DNA from: Sipunculus nudus
Lineage: Eukaryota; Annelida; Sipuncula; Golfingiida; Sipunculidae
Length of the DNA stretch: 64,000 nucleotides
Direction: 5' to 3'
Assembly: GCA_026874595.1 (NCBI GenBank)
Contig: JAPPUL010000084.1
Coordinates: 848,356-912,355 of the forward strand
In this document: piece by piece, positions 39,079-48,481 of the stretch
Position numbering within the stretch: position 1 is the first letter of the stretch
Layout: every line of letters begins with the position of its first letter
The notes under the pieces: generated by a model
Told to the model about the DNA's origin: nothing
The model's input: the letters and a program-made list of their open reading frames with translations, nothing else
Databases searched by the model: none
Made by a program: the position numbers and the translations under genes

Positions 39079-40389
39079 TTAACGACGACGTTTGTTCATA
39101 GGAATATACTTTTTTGTGCTTGGACCTGTATAAAGCTGTCTTGGTCGACCAATACGAAGTGGGCTATCCTTATCTATCATCTCCTTCCAATGTGATACCC
39201 AGCCTACTGTCCGAGCTAATGAAAAAATAACGGTAAATACATTAATAGGGATACCAATAGCCTTAAGGATTATACCTGAATAAAAATCAACATTAGGATA
39301 AAGCTGCCTTTCAATAAAATAATCATCTTTTAGTGCAATATCTTCCAATTCCAAAGCAATGTCAAATATAGGATCGCTAATAGAAAGGTCATTTAGAAGC
39401 TTTGCGGCACTGTTTTTTAATATCTGTGCCCGAGGATCATGATTTTTGTAAACACGATGTCCAAAACCCATAAGCCTAAAAGGGTCATCTTTATCCTTAG
39501 CCTTTGCCAAAAACTTAGGGATGTTCTTAACACTACCAATAGCATTAAGCATTCGCAAAACAGCCTCATTAGCCCCACCATGTGCAGGTCCCCATAAAGC
39601 TGTAATCCCCGAAGACACGCAGGCAAAAGGATTTGCTTGGGAACTGCCTGCAAGACGTACTGTTGATGTGCTTGCATTTTGTTCGTGATCTGCATGTAGA
39701 ATTAATATCTTCTCCAAAGCATCTACCACTATAGGATTTGCTACGTACTTTTCACACGGTACGGAAAACATCATATAAAGAAAATTCTCAACATAGCCAA
39801 GCGAATTATCTGGATACACAAAAGGTTGTCCTGCAGAATATTTATAGCTACCTGCTGCAATAGTTGGCATCTTGGCAATTAGCCTATGCGCTGATACTAT
39901 TCGATGATCTATATCATTTATATCTAATGAGTCGTGATAAAAGGCCGACAACGCTCCCACCACTCCCACCATTATCGCCATAGGATGGGCATCTCGTCTA
40001 AACCCATTATAAAAATTCTTTATCCCTTCATGGATCATTGTATGATAGATTATTGCATTCCTAAATTCCGAATACTCTTCCTTAGTCGGTAATTCTCCAT
40101 TTAAAAGCAAATACGCCGTCTCAAGAAAATCTCCTTGCTGTGCAAGCTGTTCTATAGGATAGCCTCTGTGTAATAATACCCCATTCTCCCCATCGATATA
40201 CGTTATCCCGCTCATACAACTTGCTGTTGATACAAAACCAGGATCCAATGTGAAAAAGCCAAGCTCTTTTTTTAATTCACGTATGTCTACTACCGGTGTC
40301 CCCAATGTCCCCTCTAATACCGGCAATTCTACCTTCTTGCCTGTAACGTTATCTATTATTGTTACTGTCCTCTTTTTCTTTGCATTCAT
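39079..40389 (-). CDS. gltA: Citrate synthase (GltA type)
   Basis: 436 residues, the usual length of the hexameric Gram-negative type. Catalytic landmarks: [20 protein letters not shown] (His), [15 protein letters not shown] (catalytic His) and [15 protein letters not shown]; the catalytic Asp follows in the [12 protein letters not shown] region. The N-terminus has the small beta domain ([20 protein letters not shown]). It condenses oxaloacetate with acetyl-CoA. It is unbroken although it lies within the indel-rich interval. Confidence 0.96.
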   Translation of the reverse strand: MNAKKKRTVTIIDNVTGKKVELPVLEGTLGTPVVDIRELKKELGFFTLDPGFVSTASCMSGITYIDGENGVLLHRGYPIEQLAQQGDFLETAYLLLNGELPTKEEYSEFRNAIIYHTMIHEGIKNFYNGFRRDAHPMAIMVGVVGALSAFYHDSLDINDIDHRIVSAHRLIAKMPTIAAGSYKYSAGQPFVYPDNSLGYVENFLYMMFSVPCEKYVANPIVVDALEKILILHADHEQNASTSTVRLAGSSQANPFACVSSGITALWGPAHGGANEAVLRMLNAIGSVKNIPKFLAKAKDKDDPFRLMGFGHRVYKNHDPRAQILKNSAAKLLNDLSISDPIFDIALELEDIALKDDYFIERQLYPNVDFYSGIILKAIGIPINVFTVIFSLARTVGWVSHWKEMIDKDSPLRIGRPRQLYTGPSTKKYIPMNKRRR

Positions 40390-40614
40390 TCTTTTACCTT
40401 GTCTTCATATATTTATCTTTCTTTATCTTACTAAATCAAATCATTAAGCTCTATTTATTACTATGCAAGCTAAAACTACTTTTTTAAAAGAGATATGTCA
40501 ATTAGATTTATTTGAAAATAAATTACATTTTATTTGCTTAATCTTTTTTACTGCATAACTCTACACTATATTAGGATAGTAGCCTTTTTATTATTTTCAC
40601 AATTGACTATTTGA

Positions 40615-40643
40615 TTGACTATTTATAGATTAGAGTATATCTT
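40615..40643 (+). promoter_or_regulatory. Possible promoter of the radical SAM gene
   Basis: TTGACT, 17 bases, TATCTT. It would give a ~170-base leader. The divergent 430-bp gap between gltA and this gene is otherwise AT-rich; a purine repeat (GAGAAAAGAAAAAGAGAAAAG) ends right at the ATG. Confidence 0.35.
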
Positions 40644-40819
40644 TTATTGAATACTCTAAGTAGATCTATTTAGACTGTTGTTTAAGCTTTTAGCAGCAAC
40701 TGTCGAAACAATAATCAATTTATTGAATTAAAGTGTTGTAAATATAAATCCACGTGAATTAGAGACTGAAGATTAGAGACTGAACGAAAAAGAGAAAAGA
40801 AAAAGAGAAAAGAGAAAAA

Positions 40820-42396
40820 ATGAAAAAAAAACTAAATATATTGCTTATTAACCCTAAATTTCCACCAAGTTATTGGGGGAACGAATATAGTGAGTTTTTG
40901 ACTGGCTATAGCTACGTATTCCCGCCTCTTGGACTTGCTACTGTTGCTGCCTTGGCACAACCTCATAATGTTACCATCTTAGATGAAAATACTACCAAAA
41001 TTAATTATGAGAACATCGACCAATATGATGTCGTCGGGATCACTGGTTACATGATTCAGGCTGAACGAGAATTTGAAATTTGTACCGAACTTAAAAAACG
41101 AGGCGCTTTTGTTGTTATTGGCGGGCCTAATGCTTTCCTTATAGAAGAACGCTGTGTTGAATATTGTGATGTTTTGGTTAAGGGTGAGTCTGAGATAATA
41201 TGGCCACAGTTCCTTAAGGACTTTCAAAACGGAACATATAAACCTTTATACGAAGAGAAAGAGAAAATAGATATAAGACTTTCTCCTAAACCACGATTTG
41301 ACCTTTTAGACTTATCTTCATACTCTGCAAGCATTATTCAAACTACTCGCGGATGCCCTTTTAGTTGCGACTTTTGGTGACATAATCGTTATGTATGGGA
41401 AAAGAGTACGTGAGAAACCTATTGACAGAGTTCTTGAAGAAGTTGATTCTCTTAGAGAACTTGGGAAACATAATATATTCTTTGCCGACGACAACTTCGT
41501 TGGTAACAAACGTTATGCAAAAAGACTTTTACAGGCATTAATACAATACAACAAAATGCATGGGAATATCTTTTCTTTCTATACCCAGGTTAGCATAAAC
41601 CTCGCTCATGATAAAGAACTACTTGAACTGCTTCATAAAGCTCGTTTCCAGAAAATCTTTATCGGTATCGAAACCCCAAGAAAAGAAAGTCTTAGCTTTG
41701 CCGGTAAAAAACAAAACCTTAGAAACGATATGATTGAGGATGTTAGAACTATACAATCATATAACATCTTAATTATGGCAGGGATGATTGTTGGCTTTGA
41801 TTTCGATGACCCAGATATCTTTCAAGAACAAATTGAGTTCTTACAAGAGGCTGGTATACCTTATGCCATGATTGGGACTCTACAGGCTATCCCTCATACC
41901 CCACTTTATAACAGACTTCTTAAAGAGGAGAGACTACTATTTGCTAGTACTGGCAATAATTTTGCAGCTTCCAACTTCATTCCTAAGCTTATGACTATGA
42001 AACAACTTTTAGAAGGCTATGTTTGGTTAGCTAATAAGCTTTATACTATTGACAATTTTAAAGAACGAATGCTTAACAATATTAAAGCTTTTAAACTAAA
42101 GGCTGTTGTCCCCTTCTCAGAAAGTTAGAATAAGGTATAGGGAGCTAAAAATATTCCTTAAAACTCTACTTTATACCTTGCTTAGATTTAGGCACTTGAT
42201 GGCATTTTCTAGAATTTCTGTTGCTATTTTACGCAAGGTACCAAGTTACTTTCCTCAATTCGTAACATTTTATCTTGGATATGTGCATATATCAAAATAT
42301 CTTAAAAAACATGCCCCATCCAAAAGAGATATTAAAGAGCTTTGTAACAAAATTAATACCGTTAAAGAGAGTGTTCAAGATACTGTGCCTTCCTAA
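40820..42396 (+). pseudogene. B12-binding-type radical SAM protein (DUF4070 type), two frameshifts
   Basis: The first frame (40820-41380) is a B12-binding-like domain (LLINPKFPPSYWGNEYSEFL, PPLGLATVAALA, VVGITGYMIQAE) running into TTRGCPFSCDF, the start of the radical SAM Cx3Cx2C motif, and stops exactly at the third Cys. Removing one G from TTTTGGTGAC restores CDFC and continues MYGKRVREKP. The second frame covers the TIM barrel (FADDNFVGNKRYAKRLLQAL, IFIGIETPR). A second shift at a C4 run (~42107) adds the C-terminal ~90 residues. Both lesions are single-base homopolymer changes. Substrate unknown. Confidence 0.82.
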
Positions 42397-42431
42397 TATA
42401 AAATTGAGCAACACTAAAGTTTAAAGTGAAG

Positions 42432-42505
42432 CAAAAAAGGAGCAAAAAGGGGCAAAAAGGAGCAAAAAGGGGCAAAAAGGAGCAAGAAGGGGCAAAAAAG
42501 GAGCA
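42432..42505. repeat. 10-bp tandem repeat (AAAAAGGGGC / AAAAAGGAGC)
   Basis: About seven units, with GGGG and GGAG versions alternating. The same GGGGCAAAAA word is repeated on the opposite strand at 46945-46985 inside the dsr operon. A second small array of 16-bp AGACTTAGAAAAAGGA-type units (42527-42578) runs into the 3' end of dsrP. Confidence 0.85.
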
Positions 42506-42575
42506 ATATCGGAGAGGCCGTCCAATCGGAGACTTAGAAAAAGGAACTTAGAAAAAGAGACTTAGAAAAAGGAAC

Positions 42576-43909
42576 TTAGACCTCTTCTGAATCGGCATCT
42601 ATATTATTATTTATATTATTGTCATCTACTGCAAGAGTTTCTCGGGGGAAGTAAGCTAAACCATCTCAAGCCAAGAACAAAAGCTAAAGCTACAAATCCC
42701 AAAATACCTAAAGCTTGTACAAGCTCAGCAAAACTTATATTATAAGAAGCAATGCCTCCTAAAGAGGTATTGGCAAGCCTATCTACTGCTTCCATAAATA
42801 CCTTCGCACCTGGTACAAGTTCTGGTCTAAATGTCTGCCCCGGTTATAACGATAATATAGCGCTCACAAAGTACTCCTATTACAACCATAATCGATGCTA
42901 TATTTACCCATGTAAGATATTTTGAAAGACGTTTAGTATATAGTATCAAAGCCGGAATTACCGTCCCAACAAGCATAAGACCTATCCAAAATACAATGTG
43001 ATGTATTGACCCCGCCTCGCCAAGACTAAAAAACATACTTAGATTTCCACTCTCCAAAACATCATGAAAATTCTCGCCAAATAAAAAGAACCATTCAGCC
43101 TCACGAGATTTTGGTATATATGACCTAAAAAGGTTTTCAACAAGAATAAAATAGAAAACTATCAATATGAAAACTCGAAGCAAACGTGATAAGGAAAATA
43201 TTATTTCTTTATTATAAGGTCTTGAGAATGAATTGAAGGCTAGTTGTATAACAAGGATTATTAACGCCGTGCCGGAGGAGAGGGCAGCGGCTACAAAGGA
43301 TGGTGCCAGTAATGGTGATTCATAAAGTTCCCTCGGTACAGAGCCAAATATATATCCGGTGCCGCTATGCACTAAAATCGCCCATAAAACCGCTATTAAA
43401 CCTATAGTTGATACTAATTTTGTTTTGCCATAAAACATTGCAACTAAGTAGGATATTCCTATTATTATATACGATGAGTACAAAAATGAATTTATTGAGA
43501 ACATTGATGTCGGATTTAGATAGATAAATGGATTTATAAACCTATCCGGCCGCCCCCAGTCAAGCATTATTGACAGCAACGCTGCTATTATTAATACCAC
43601 CGAAAGAAATGCTCCTATCCGAGAAAATGGCTTATACTCTGTTTTATTAAATACTGACGATAAGGCTGATATTACTAAAGACCCCGCGCTTAGTCCTATA
43701 TAAAATATTGCCATTATTATAGATAATCCCCAGGGCACTCGACTACTAAGTCCGCTTAATTTTCCCAATATCGGATGCTCATAGCCTAAACCATGTGTAT
43801 ACATTAGATAGGTTACGTAGCCTCCACACAATATTAAAAACGACATTATTAACAAAAATATATAATAGCTTTTACTCGCTCGTATCTGACCATATAATTC
43901 CTCTCTCAC
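42576..43909 (-). CDS. dsrP: DsrP, membrane subunit of the DsrMKJOP complex, C-terminus frameshifted
   Basis: NrfD/PsrC-type integral membrane protein with about ten hydrophobic segments (SYYIFLLIMSFLILCGGYVT, GLSAGSLVISALSSVF, VAAALSSGTALIILVIQLAF). The first frame stops at 42827, but removing one G from GGGG (~42840) continues FRPELVPGAKVFMEAVDRL and another helix (VQALGILGFVALAFVLGLRW), and removing one from a G5 run (~42647, plus strand) yields an acidic tail ending at 42576. DsrP exchanges electrons with the quinone pool together with DsrO and DsrJ. Last gene of the operon, 41 bp after dsrO. Confidence 0.92.
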
Positions 43910-43950
43910 TTATCTATTTTCTCCTGTCTATTTTCTCCCGTCTATTTTTC

Positions 43951-44715
43951 TTACAGCCCTATATATAATACCTTCGGCTTAGTTCCTAAATCTTCCCTCA
44001 AACCTTTTAGCATCGCCACATCACCCCTCTTTCGCAAATATTTCGATATCTTTGTATTTGGATTACTTATATCTCCAAATACCATAGCCCCCTCTGGACA
44101 ACTCTCGACGCAGGCTGGAACTGGCTCCTCACTTTCCATCTTAGCTTTGTCTATCCTATGTGCACAAAAATTACAAGACTCCGCAACCCCATGCATACGC
44201 TTCGGGTACAAGGGATTTATATCGTCATTCAAGGTCTTCTCATTTTCTACAAAGTTAAATACTCGTACATCGTATGGGCAGCCTATTACGCAATATCTAC
44301 AGCCTATACATCTATGCTTGTCTACGTCTACTATCTTGTCTGGTCGCTGAAATGTAGCTTCTACTGGGCATACCAACGCACAGGGTGGACTCTCACATTG
44401 ATTGCAAAGCATAGGCGCATTAATTCGGATACTCTTTCCCTCAACCTCCTTTACTACCACCGCCTTCCTTATCCATCTAAGATCTTCATGTACATTGTTT
44501 TCTGTATGGCAGGCACTAACGCACTTATCACAACCCTCCTTACATGCTCCTGTGTCTATTATCATTCGCCACTCCGGCTGCTTTTCATTTGACCCTTCAC
44601 TCGTCTCACTCCCACTTACCTGGCCCTTCAATATACCACCCCCAACCGCAACCCCAAGCCCTACTACACCCCCTGCTTGCAAAAACTTACGCCGAGCCAT
44701 ATTTGCTTTACTCAT
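43951..44715 (-). CDS. dsrO: DsrO, periplasmic ferredoxin-like iron-sulfur protein
   Basis: 254 residues. An N-terminal Tat signal (ARRKFLQAGGVVGLGVAVGG) directs export of the folded protein. Four Cys clusters for [4Fe-4S] are visible: CKEGCDKCVSACHTE, CNQCESPPCALVCP, CIGCRYCVIGCPYDV and CNFC ... CVESCPEGA. It passes electrons between DsrJ haems and the DsrP quinone site. Its Shine-Dalgarno (AAAGGGAGA) is the first unit of a 12-copy 11-bp array (44717-44851). Confidence 0.95.
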   Translation of the reverse strand: MSKANMARRKFLQAGGVVGLGVAVGGGILKGQVSGSETSEGSNEKQPEWRMIIDTGACKEGCDKCVSACHTENNVHEDLRWIRKAVVVKEVEGKSIRINAPMLCNQCESPPCALVCPVEATFQRPDKIVDVDKHRCIGCRYCVIGCPYDVRVFNFVENEKTLNDDINPLYPKRMHGVAESCNFCAHRIDKAKMESEEPVPACVESCPEGAMVFGDISNPNTKISKYLRKRGDVAMLKGLREDLGTKPKVLYIGL

Positions 44716-44716
44716 T

Positions 44717-44851
44717 TCTTTATCTCCCTTTATCTCCCTTCTATCTCCCTTCTATCTCCCTTCTATCTCCCTTCTATCTCCCTTCTATCTCCCTTCTATC
44801 TCCCTTTATCTCCCTTCTATCTCCCTTCTATCTCCCTTCTATCTCCCTTTC
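44717..44851. repeat. 11-bp tandem array carrying the dsrO ribosome-binding site
   Basis: Twelve copies of TTCTATCTCCC (or TTTATCTCCC). On the dsrO strand each unit reads GGGAGATAGAA, a Shine-Dalgarno core, and the one nearest the gene is correctly spaced (8 bases) from the ATG. The other eleven are extra. Confidence 0.93.
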
Positions 44852-44936
44852 TTTTCTCATCCAAAGCTCATTTACACTATTATAAATAAATGCTAATATA
44901 ATAAGCCTTTAGGATGTTTTATAACTTACACCTTCT

Positions 44937-45398
44937 CTAACTTCCTCCACTTCCCACCTTCTCCTGCCACTTCCTCCACTCAAGCTCCGTATCCGGATAA
45001 AAATGACAGGCGAAACATCCCGTCTTTTCATTTACTGTCGAAACTCCTACGTATTCATGGCATCTATCACAAAATTTTGCCTTGCTCCTATGGCATTGTA
45101 CGCAACTTGCAAGCCCCGCTTGTCTACGATCTCCTTCCCGTACTGCTTTGTCTCGTACGCTCTTTGCTTTGTTGGGGATTAGCCCAGGATGAGACAATAT
45201 ATCTCCATGATTTGATACTACATATTCTTTCTCTTTACTTTCTTTCATGTTTGCTTTGTAATCACCAACAACGCATACACTACCATTTGTTACTGCTTTC
45301 TCAAGTTTTGGCTTCTTTGCTCTGCCAAGTCCTGCCATTAACATAAATGCCATAAGAAGAACTAGTACTACTATAAAACCTATTTGTCCGACTTTCAT
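44937..45398 (-). CDS. dsrJ: DsrJ, triheme periplasmic cytochrome c
   Basis: 153 residues. One N-terminal membrane anchor (IGFIVVLVLLMAFMLMAGL) and exactly three haem c motifs: CVQCH, CDRCH and CFACH. A lone Cys (SVCVVGDY) could provide the unusual His/Cys ligation known for DsrJ. It is the outermost electron carrier of DsrMKJOP. It lies between dsrH and dsrO. Confidence 0.94.
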   Translation of the reverse strand: MKVGQIGFIVVLVLLMAFMLMAGLGRAKKPKLEKAVTNGSVCVVGDYKANMKESKEKEYVVSNHGDILSHPGLIPNKAKSVRDKAVREGDRRQAGLASCVQCHRSKAKFCDRCHEYVGVSTVNEKTGCFACHFYPDTELEWRKWQEKVGSGGS

Positions 45399-45520
45399 TT
45401 AGTTATTGTCCCTTGCATATAAGCTCTTTCATTTATATTATCCATTCTATAACATCCATATCTATAATATTCTTTATAAACTATTCTCTCTTATAAAAGT
45501 TCAAAGCCATTTATTAAGTT

Positions 45521-45814
45521 TTAAAGCCAGCTATGCACCTTATCGCTTGATACCAAATCTACAAACCCTTCGTAATCTATCACCTTTACTCCTTCATACG
45601 CTTCTTCTATCCCTCGCGCCTTCATATCCTCGGATAATGCGTATATCTCAACTCTCACTCTATTACTATTTATTAGCTCATCACAACTACTCCCTCGCAT
45701 AACTCCAAGTACTCCATCCTCGTATAATAATACCTTGTCGCCTTCCTTTGTGTAGTTAAAACACGTTTTTAAATTATTTGAACTGAATGGCGATTTATTA
45801 ACTAGGTGTAACAT
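45521..45814 (-). CDS. dsrH: DsrH/TusB sulfur-relay subunit
   Basis: 97 residues, the DsrH length. MLHLVNKSPFSSNNLKTCF is the family N-terminus, and DKVLLYEDGVLGVM corresponds to the sheet strand with the E-D-G-V motif; IYALSEDMKARGI follows. It forms the heterohexamer DsrE2F2H2, which carries persulfide sulfur to DsrC. Follows dsrF by 64 bp. Confidence 0.9.
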   Translation of the reverse strand: MLHLVNKSPFSSNNLKTCFNYTKEGDKVLLYEDGVLGVMRGSSCDELINSNRVRVEIYALSEDMKARGIEEAYEGVKVIDYEGFVDLVSSDKVHSWL

Positions 45815-45878
45815 CTTTTTTCTCTCCTTTTATAACCTTTTGTAATATTACCCTTTATGCTTTCTTTTTTAACAGCTC

Positions 45879-46307
45879 TTAAAACGGTAAGAGTATTTCT
45901 TGTTCGTGCATTATGTCTATTAGCTCTTTGCGACCCTTTATCATTAGATTTATATCTATTAAATCTTCTCGCTTAAGTCCACGCTCTTTTAGCGATTCCT
46001 CTTCTACGTATAGCTTTTCTACTTCGTAATCTTCAAGTGCAAAATATGTCTTCATAAAACCTTTTATCCCTATCCCTTCTGTGTCTTGACCCCTCTTAAG
46101 CGCGTATACTCCATCTCCTAAGAATAACATGCTTACATCTTGTTCATAGGCTGCTGTTATTAATACCACCTCAAGCCCTTCATAGGAATATATTGAACCG
46201 TGTGGACTCCGGTGCATCACAAACATCATCTTCTTCTTTTCTATACCTTCACCTTCTAAATCTTCTTCCATCTGTTCTTCCATCTGTTCCTCCTTCTGGT
46301 CTTCCAT
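45879..46307 (-). CDS. dsrF: DsrF/TusC sulfur-relay subunit with a repeat-encoded N-terminal extension
   Basis: 142 residues from the ATG at 46307. The family begins only at residue ~27 (MMFVMHRSPHGSIYSYEGLE), followed by YEQDVSMLFLGDGVYALKRG and YVEEESLKERGL, typical of DsrF. The first ~25 residues are acidic and repetitive (MEDQKEEQ, MEEQ, MEED) because a 24-bp unit with AAGGAGG and ATG is duplicated in frame: both ATG 46307 and ATG 46283 have perfectly spaced ribosome-binding sites. Two isoforms are possible. Confidence 0.92.
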   Translation of the reverse strand: MEDQKEEQMEEQMEEDLEGEGIEKKKMMFVMHRSPHGSIYSYEGLEVVLITAAYEQDVSMLFLGDGVYALKRGQDTEGIGIKGFMKTYFALEDYEVEKLYVEEESLKERGLKREDLIDINLMIKGRKELIDIMHEQEILLPF

Positions 46308-46319
46308 CTGTTCCTCCTT
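46268..46319. repeat. 24-bp direct repeat duplicating the dsrF ribosome-binding site and start codon
   Basis: On the dsrF strand the unit is AAGGAGGAACAGATGGAAGA followed by C/A-CAG, twice in a row and in frame, then a third partial ATGGAAGAA. Further upstream (46361-46400) there are ~10-bp TTTCCCCTTC repeats. Confidence 0.9.
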
Positions 46320-46462
46320 GCTTTTTTAACCTCTTTATCTATTACCTCTTATCTATTACCCCTTACCCTCTTTCCCCTTCTTTCCCCTTCTTTCCCCTTC
46401 TTTCTTTCTTCTCTTACAATACAATATAAGCTATTTAGCACGTTAGCTTAGCCGCCATTAGC

Positions 46463-46828
46463 TTAGCCCCCAAACGTTATTAGCTTGTCAGCTTTTACCC
46501 CCATCTCTACAAGCTGCCCTAACCCCGATATCTTTGTGTTTGCAACAAGTACGTCGTTTGTTATCCCCCGTCGCTTTGCTGCTGCTATACATACTATTAT
46601 CTGTGCCCCATCCTTAAGACGTTCTCCTAGCTCTGACCACCTCTTCCCTATATGTCTGTCGTCTTGGGGCGGCTCCATTAACTTTGTTGTGTTTAATACT
46701 CCGTCATTATAGAAAAATAATCCCACTAGCTCATGGCCTTTTTTTAGTGCCGCTTCTATAAAATTATAGGCACTGTCCCCCGCTTGGTGATTGTAGGGAC
46801 CCTCTTGGACCAATACTGCAAACTTCAT
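46463..46828 (-). CDS. dsrE: DsrE/TusD sulfur-relay subunit, sulfur-carrying
   Basis: 121 residues. MKFAVLVQEGPYNHQAGDSA is the family start, GLFFYNDGVLN follows, and AQIIVCIAAAKRRGI contains the conserved active-site Cys (residue ~79) that carries the persulfide; KLITFGG ends the protein. Presence of this Cys distinguishes DsrE from non-catalytic homologues. DsrE with DsrF and DsrH is found in sulfur oxidisers and is generally missing from sulfate reducers. AAAGGAGGAGG lies ~15 bases upstream of the start. Confidence 0.93.
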   Translation of the reverse strand: MKFAVLVQEGPYNHQAGDSAYNFIEAALKKGHELVGLFFYNDGVLNTTKLMEPPQDDRHIGKRWSELGERLKDGAQIIVCIAAAKRRGITNDVLVANTKISGLGQLVEMGVKADKLITFGG

Positions 46829-46922
46829 CTCTTTTTTAAAACCTCCTCCTTTCTTATTCTCTTCGTTTTTAACTTATAATCTATTAAATCTATTAGCTGT
46901 CCTTATATCGCTTAATTACCAC

Positions 46923-46985
46923 CCTCTCTTTACCCTCTCTTTACCCTCTCTTTACCCCCTTTTTGCCCCTTTTTGCCCCTTTTTG
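46923..46985. repeat. Two adjoining 10-12-bp tandem repeats between dsrK and dsrE
   Basis: Three to four copies of CCCTCTCTTTA, then three to four of CCCCTTTTTG. The second is the complement of the GGGGCAAAAA unit found at 42432-42505 downstream of the operon. Confidence 0.85.
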
Positions 46986-46989
46986 CCCT

Positions 46990-48471
46990 CTAAAGCTCTA
47001 TCGCATTGCTTATTAATTGATGTACTCCCCCCACCATCTCGCGAGGAATGTCATAATATGGCAGCACTGTTGTAAACTGGGCCTTGCATATTGCGCATAT
47101 CATTGCCATATAATTTACCCCTTCACGCTCCATAACCTGCTTTAATGCCGTTACTCGCGGCAAGGCTCCTTGTACTCTAAGATCCATTATCTCTTCACTC
47201 AATAAGCCCCCTCCTCCACCGCAGCAGAATGTCTTTTCGTGTGTTGTTTCCGGATCCATCTCTACAAACTTGTTGCATGATGCCTTTATTAACGCTCGCG
47301 GATACTCAAACTGTCCACCCGGCCTCTCTCCCATCCTTGAGGCCCGTGCTACATTACATGAATCATGCATCGTTACTACATATTCATCATTCCTTTCCTT
47401 ATCAAGCTCAAATGCCCCTCTTTGAAGCAAGTCATACGAATACTCGCATATGTGAGTCGGCGTTGAGTATTCAGGATCCAGATAGTCAAAGGGACCTATT
47501 AATGTATTCCAATAGCTATATCCCACCCGCCATGCATGCCCGCATTCGCCTACTATTATCCGCTTTACTTTAAATTCTCGCGCTATCTTATCTATCCTTT
47601 CCGCTACCGATTTTAAATGTTCTACTGTCCCTAAAAATAAACCAAAATTAGCAAACTCTGAGGCATATGAACTCAAGGTCCAGCTTATTCCTGCTTTATG
47701 AAACACTTTCGCATAGCCCATTAAACCCAGTATGTGTGGCTCTGAGAACAAGTCTGCTGAGGGCGTTACCAATAAAACATCTGCTCCCTCCTTATCAAGT
47801 GGGATCTTTATATCTTTTCCCGTCTCCTCTTTTAAATCCTCCTCCAGCACCTCTATTGTCCCTTCAAGCGCCGGCTGTGGTATCCCTAAATTGTTACCTA
47901 CTGTTTCTACCTTCCCCAGTATCTCAAGTGTATATTTTTGCCCTACTCCTATCGTATTCATTATCTCGCGACTTGCCATCGTTATCTCTGCTGTGTCTAT
48001 CCCATACGGACAAAATACTGAGCACCTTCTGCATTCTGAACATTGATAAAAATATGAATACCATTCCTCAAGCAAGTCTTCTGTTAAATCCGACGCTCCT
48101 GCCCATTTGCCAAATATCTTTCCCGCTAGTGTATAGTATTTTCTATATACCTTCCTAAGCAGATCCTGTCGCGCTACCGGCATGTTCTTTGGATCTCCTG
48201 TCCCCAAAAAATAATGGCATTTATCTGTGCATGCACCACATTTTACACATATATCAAGAAAAACTCGCAAAGACTTCCGCTCATTTAAAAGCTCTCCTAA
48301 CTTAAATATTGCTTTCTCTTTCCAATCTGATGGCCGCTCCTCAGGCAAACCAAATGCCGCTAAGTGTTTATCCTTTGCGGGATGACACTTATAATGAGAT
48401 GTTGCTCCCTCTTCTATCTTCGGTATCTCTATTTTTTCATGCACCTCAGGTATATTTGTTGGCTTTGCCAT
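46990..48471 (-). CDS. dsrK: DsrK, catalytic HdrD-like iron-sulfur subunit of DsrMKJOP
   Basis: 493 residues. Two [4Fe-4S] ferredoxin motifs: CVKCGACTDKCHYFLGTGDP and CSECRRCSVFCPYGID. Cys-rich (CCG) domains for the non-cubane cluster follow: GECGHAWR, MHDSCNVARAS and FCCGGGGGLLSEE. This is the site proposed to reduce or oxidise the DsrC trisulfide in the cytoplasm. Ribosome-binding site AGGAG. It begins 10 bp after dsrM, as expected for tightly coupled partners. Confidence 0.96.
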   Translation of the reverse strand: MAKPTNIPEVHEKIEIPKIEEGATSHYKCHPAKDKHLAAFGLPEERPSDWKEKAIFKLGELLNERKSLRVFLDICVKCGACTDKCHYFLGTGDPKNMPVARQDLLRKVYRKYYTLAGKIFGKWAGASDLTEDLLEEWYSYFYQCSECRRCSVFCPYGIDTAEITMASREIMNTIGVGQKYTLEILGKVETVGNNLGIPQPALEGTIEVLEEDLKEETGKDIKIPLDKEGADVLLVTPSADLFSEPHILGLMGYAKVFHKAGISWTLSSYASEFANFGLFLGTVEHLKSVAERIDKIAREFKVKRIIVGECGHAWRVGYSYWNTLIGPFDYLDPEYSTPTHICEYSYDLLQRGAFELDKERNDEYVVTMHDSCNVARASRMGERPGGQFEYPRALIKASCNKFVEMDPETTHEKTFCCGGGGGLLSEEIMDLRVQGALPRVTALKQVMEREGVNYMAMICAICKAQFTTVLPYYDIPREMVGGVHQLISNAIEL

Positions 48472-48481
48472 ATCCCTACTC

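Noticed and set aside
40745-40765. parS-like site (CACGTGAA core)
   Set aside because: Only about 9 of 14 consensus positions match and it lies far from parAB; single occurrence.
41370-41395. Programmed +1 frameshift at the radical SAM CxxxCxxC motif
   Set aside because: A one-base homopolymer change explains it, neighbouring genes show the same kind of lesion, and no stimulatory structure was seen.
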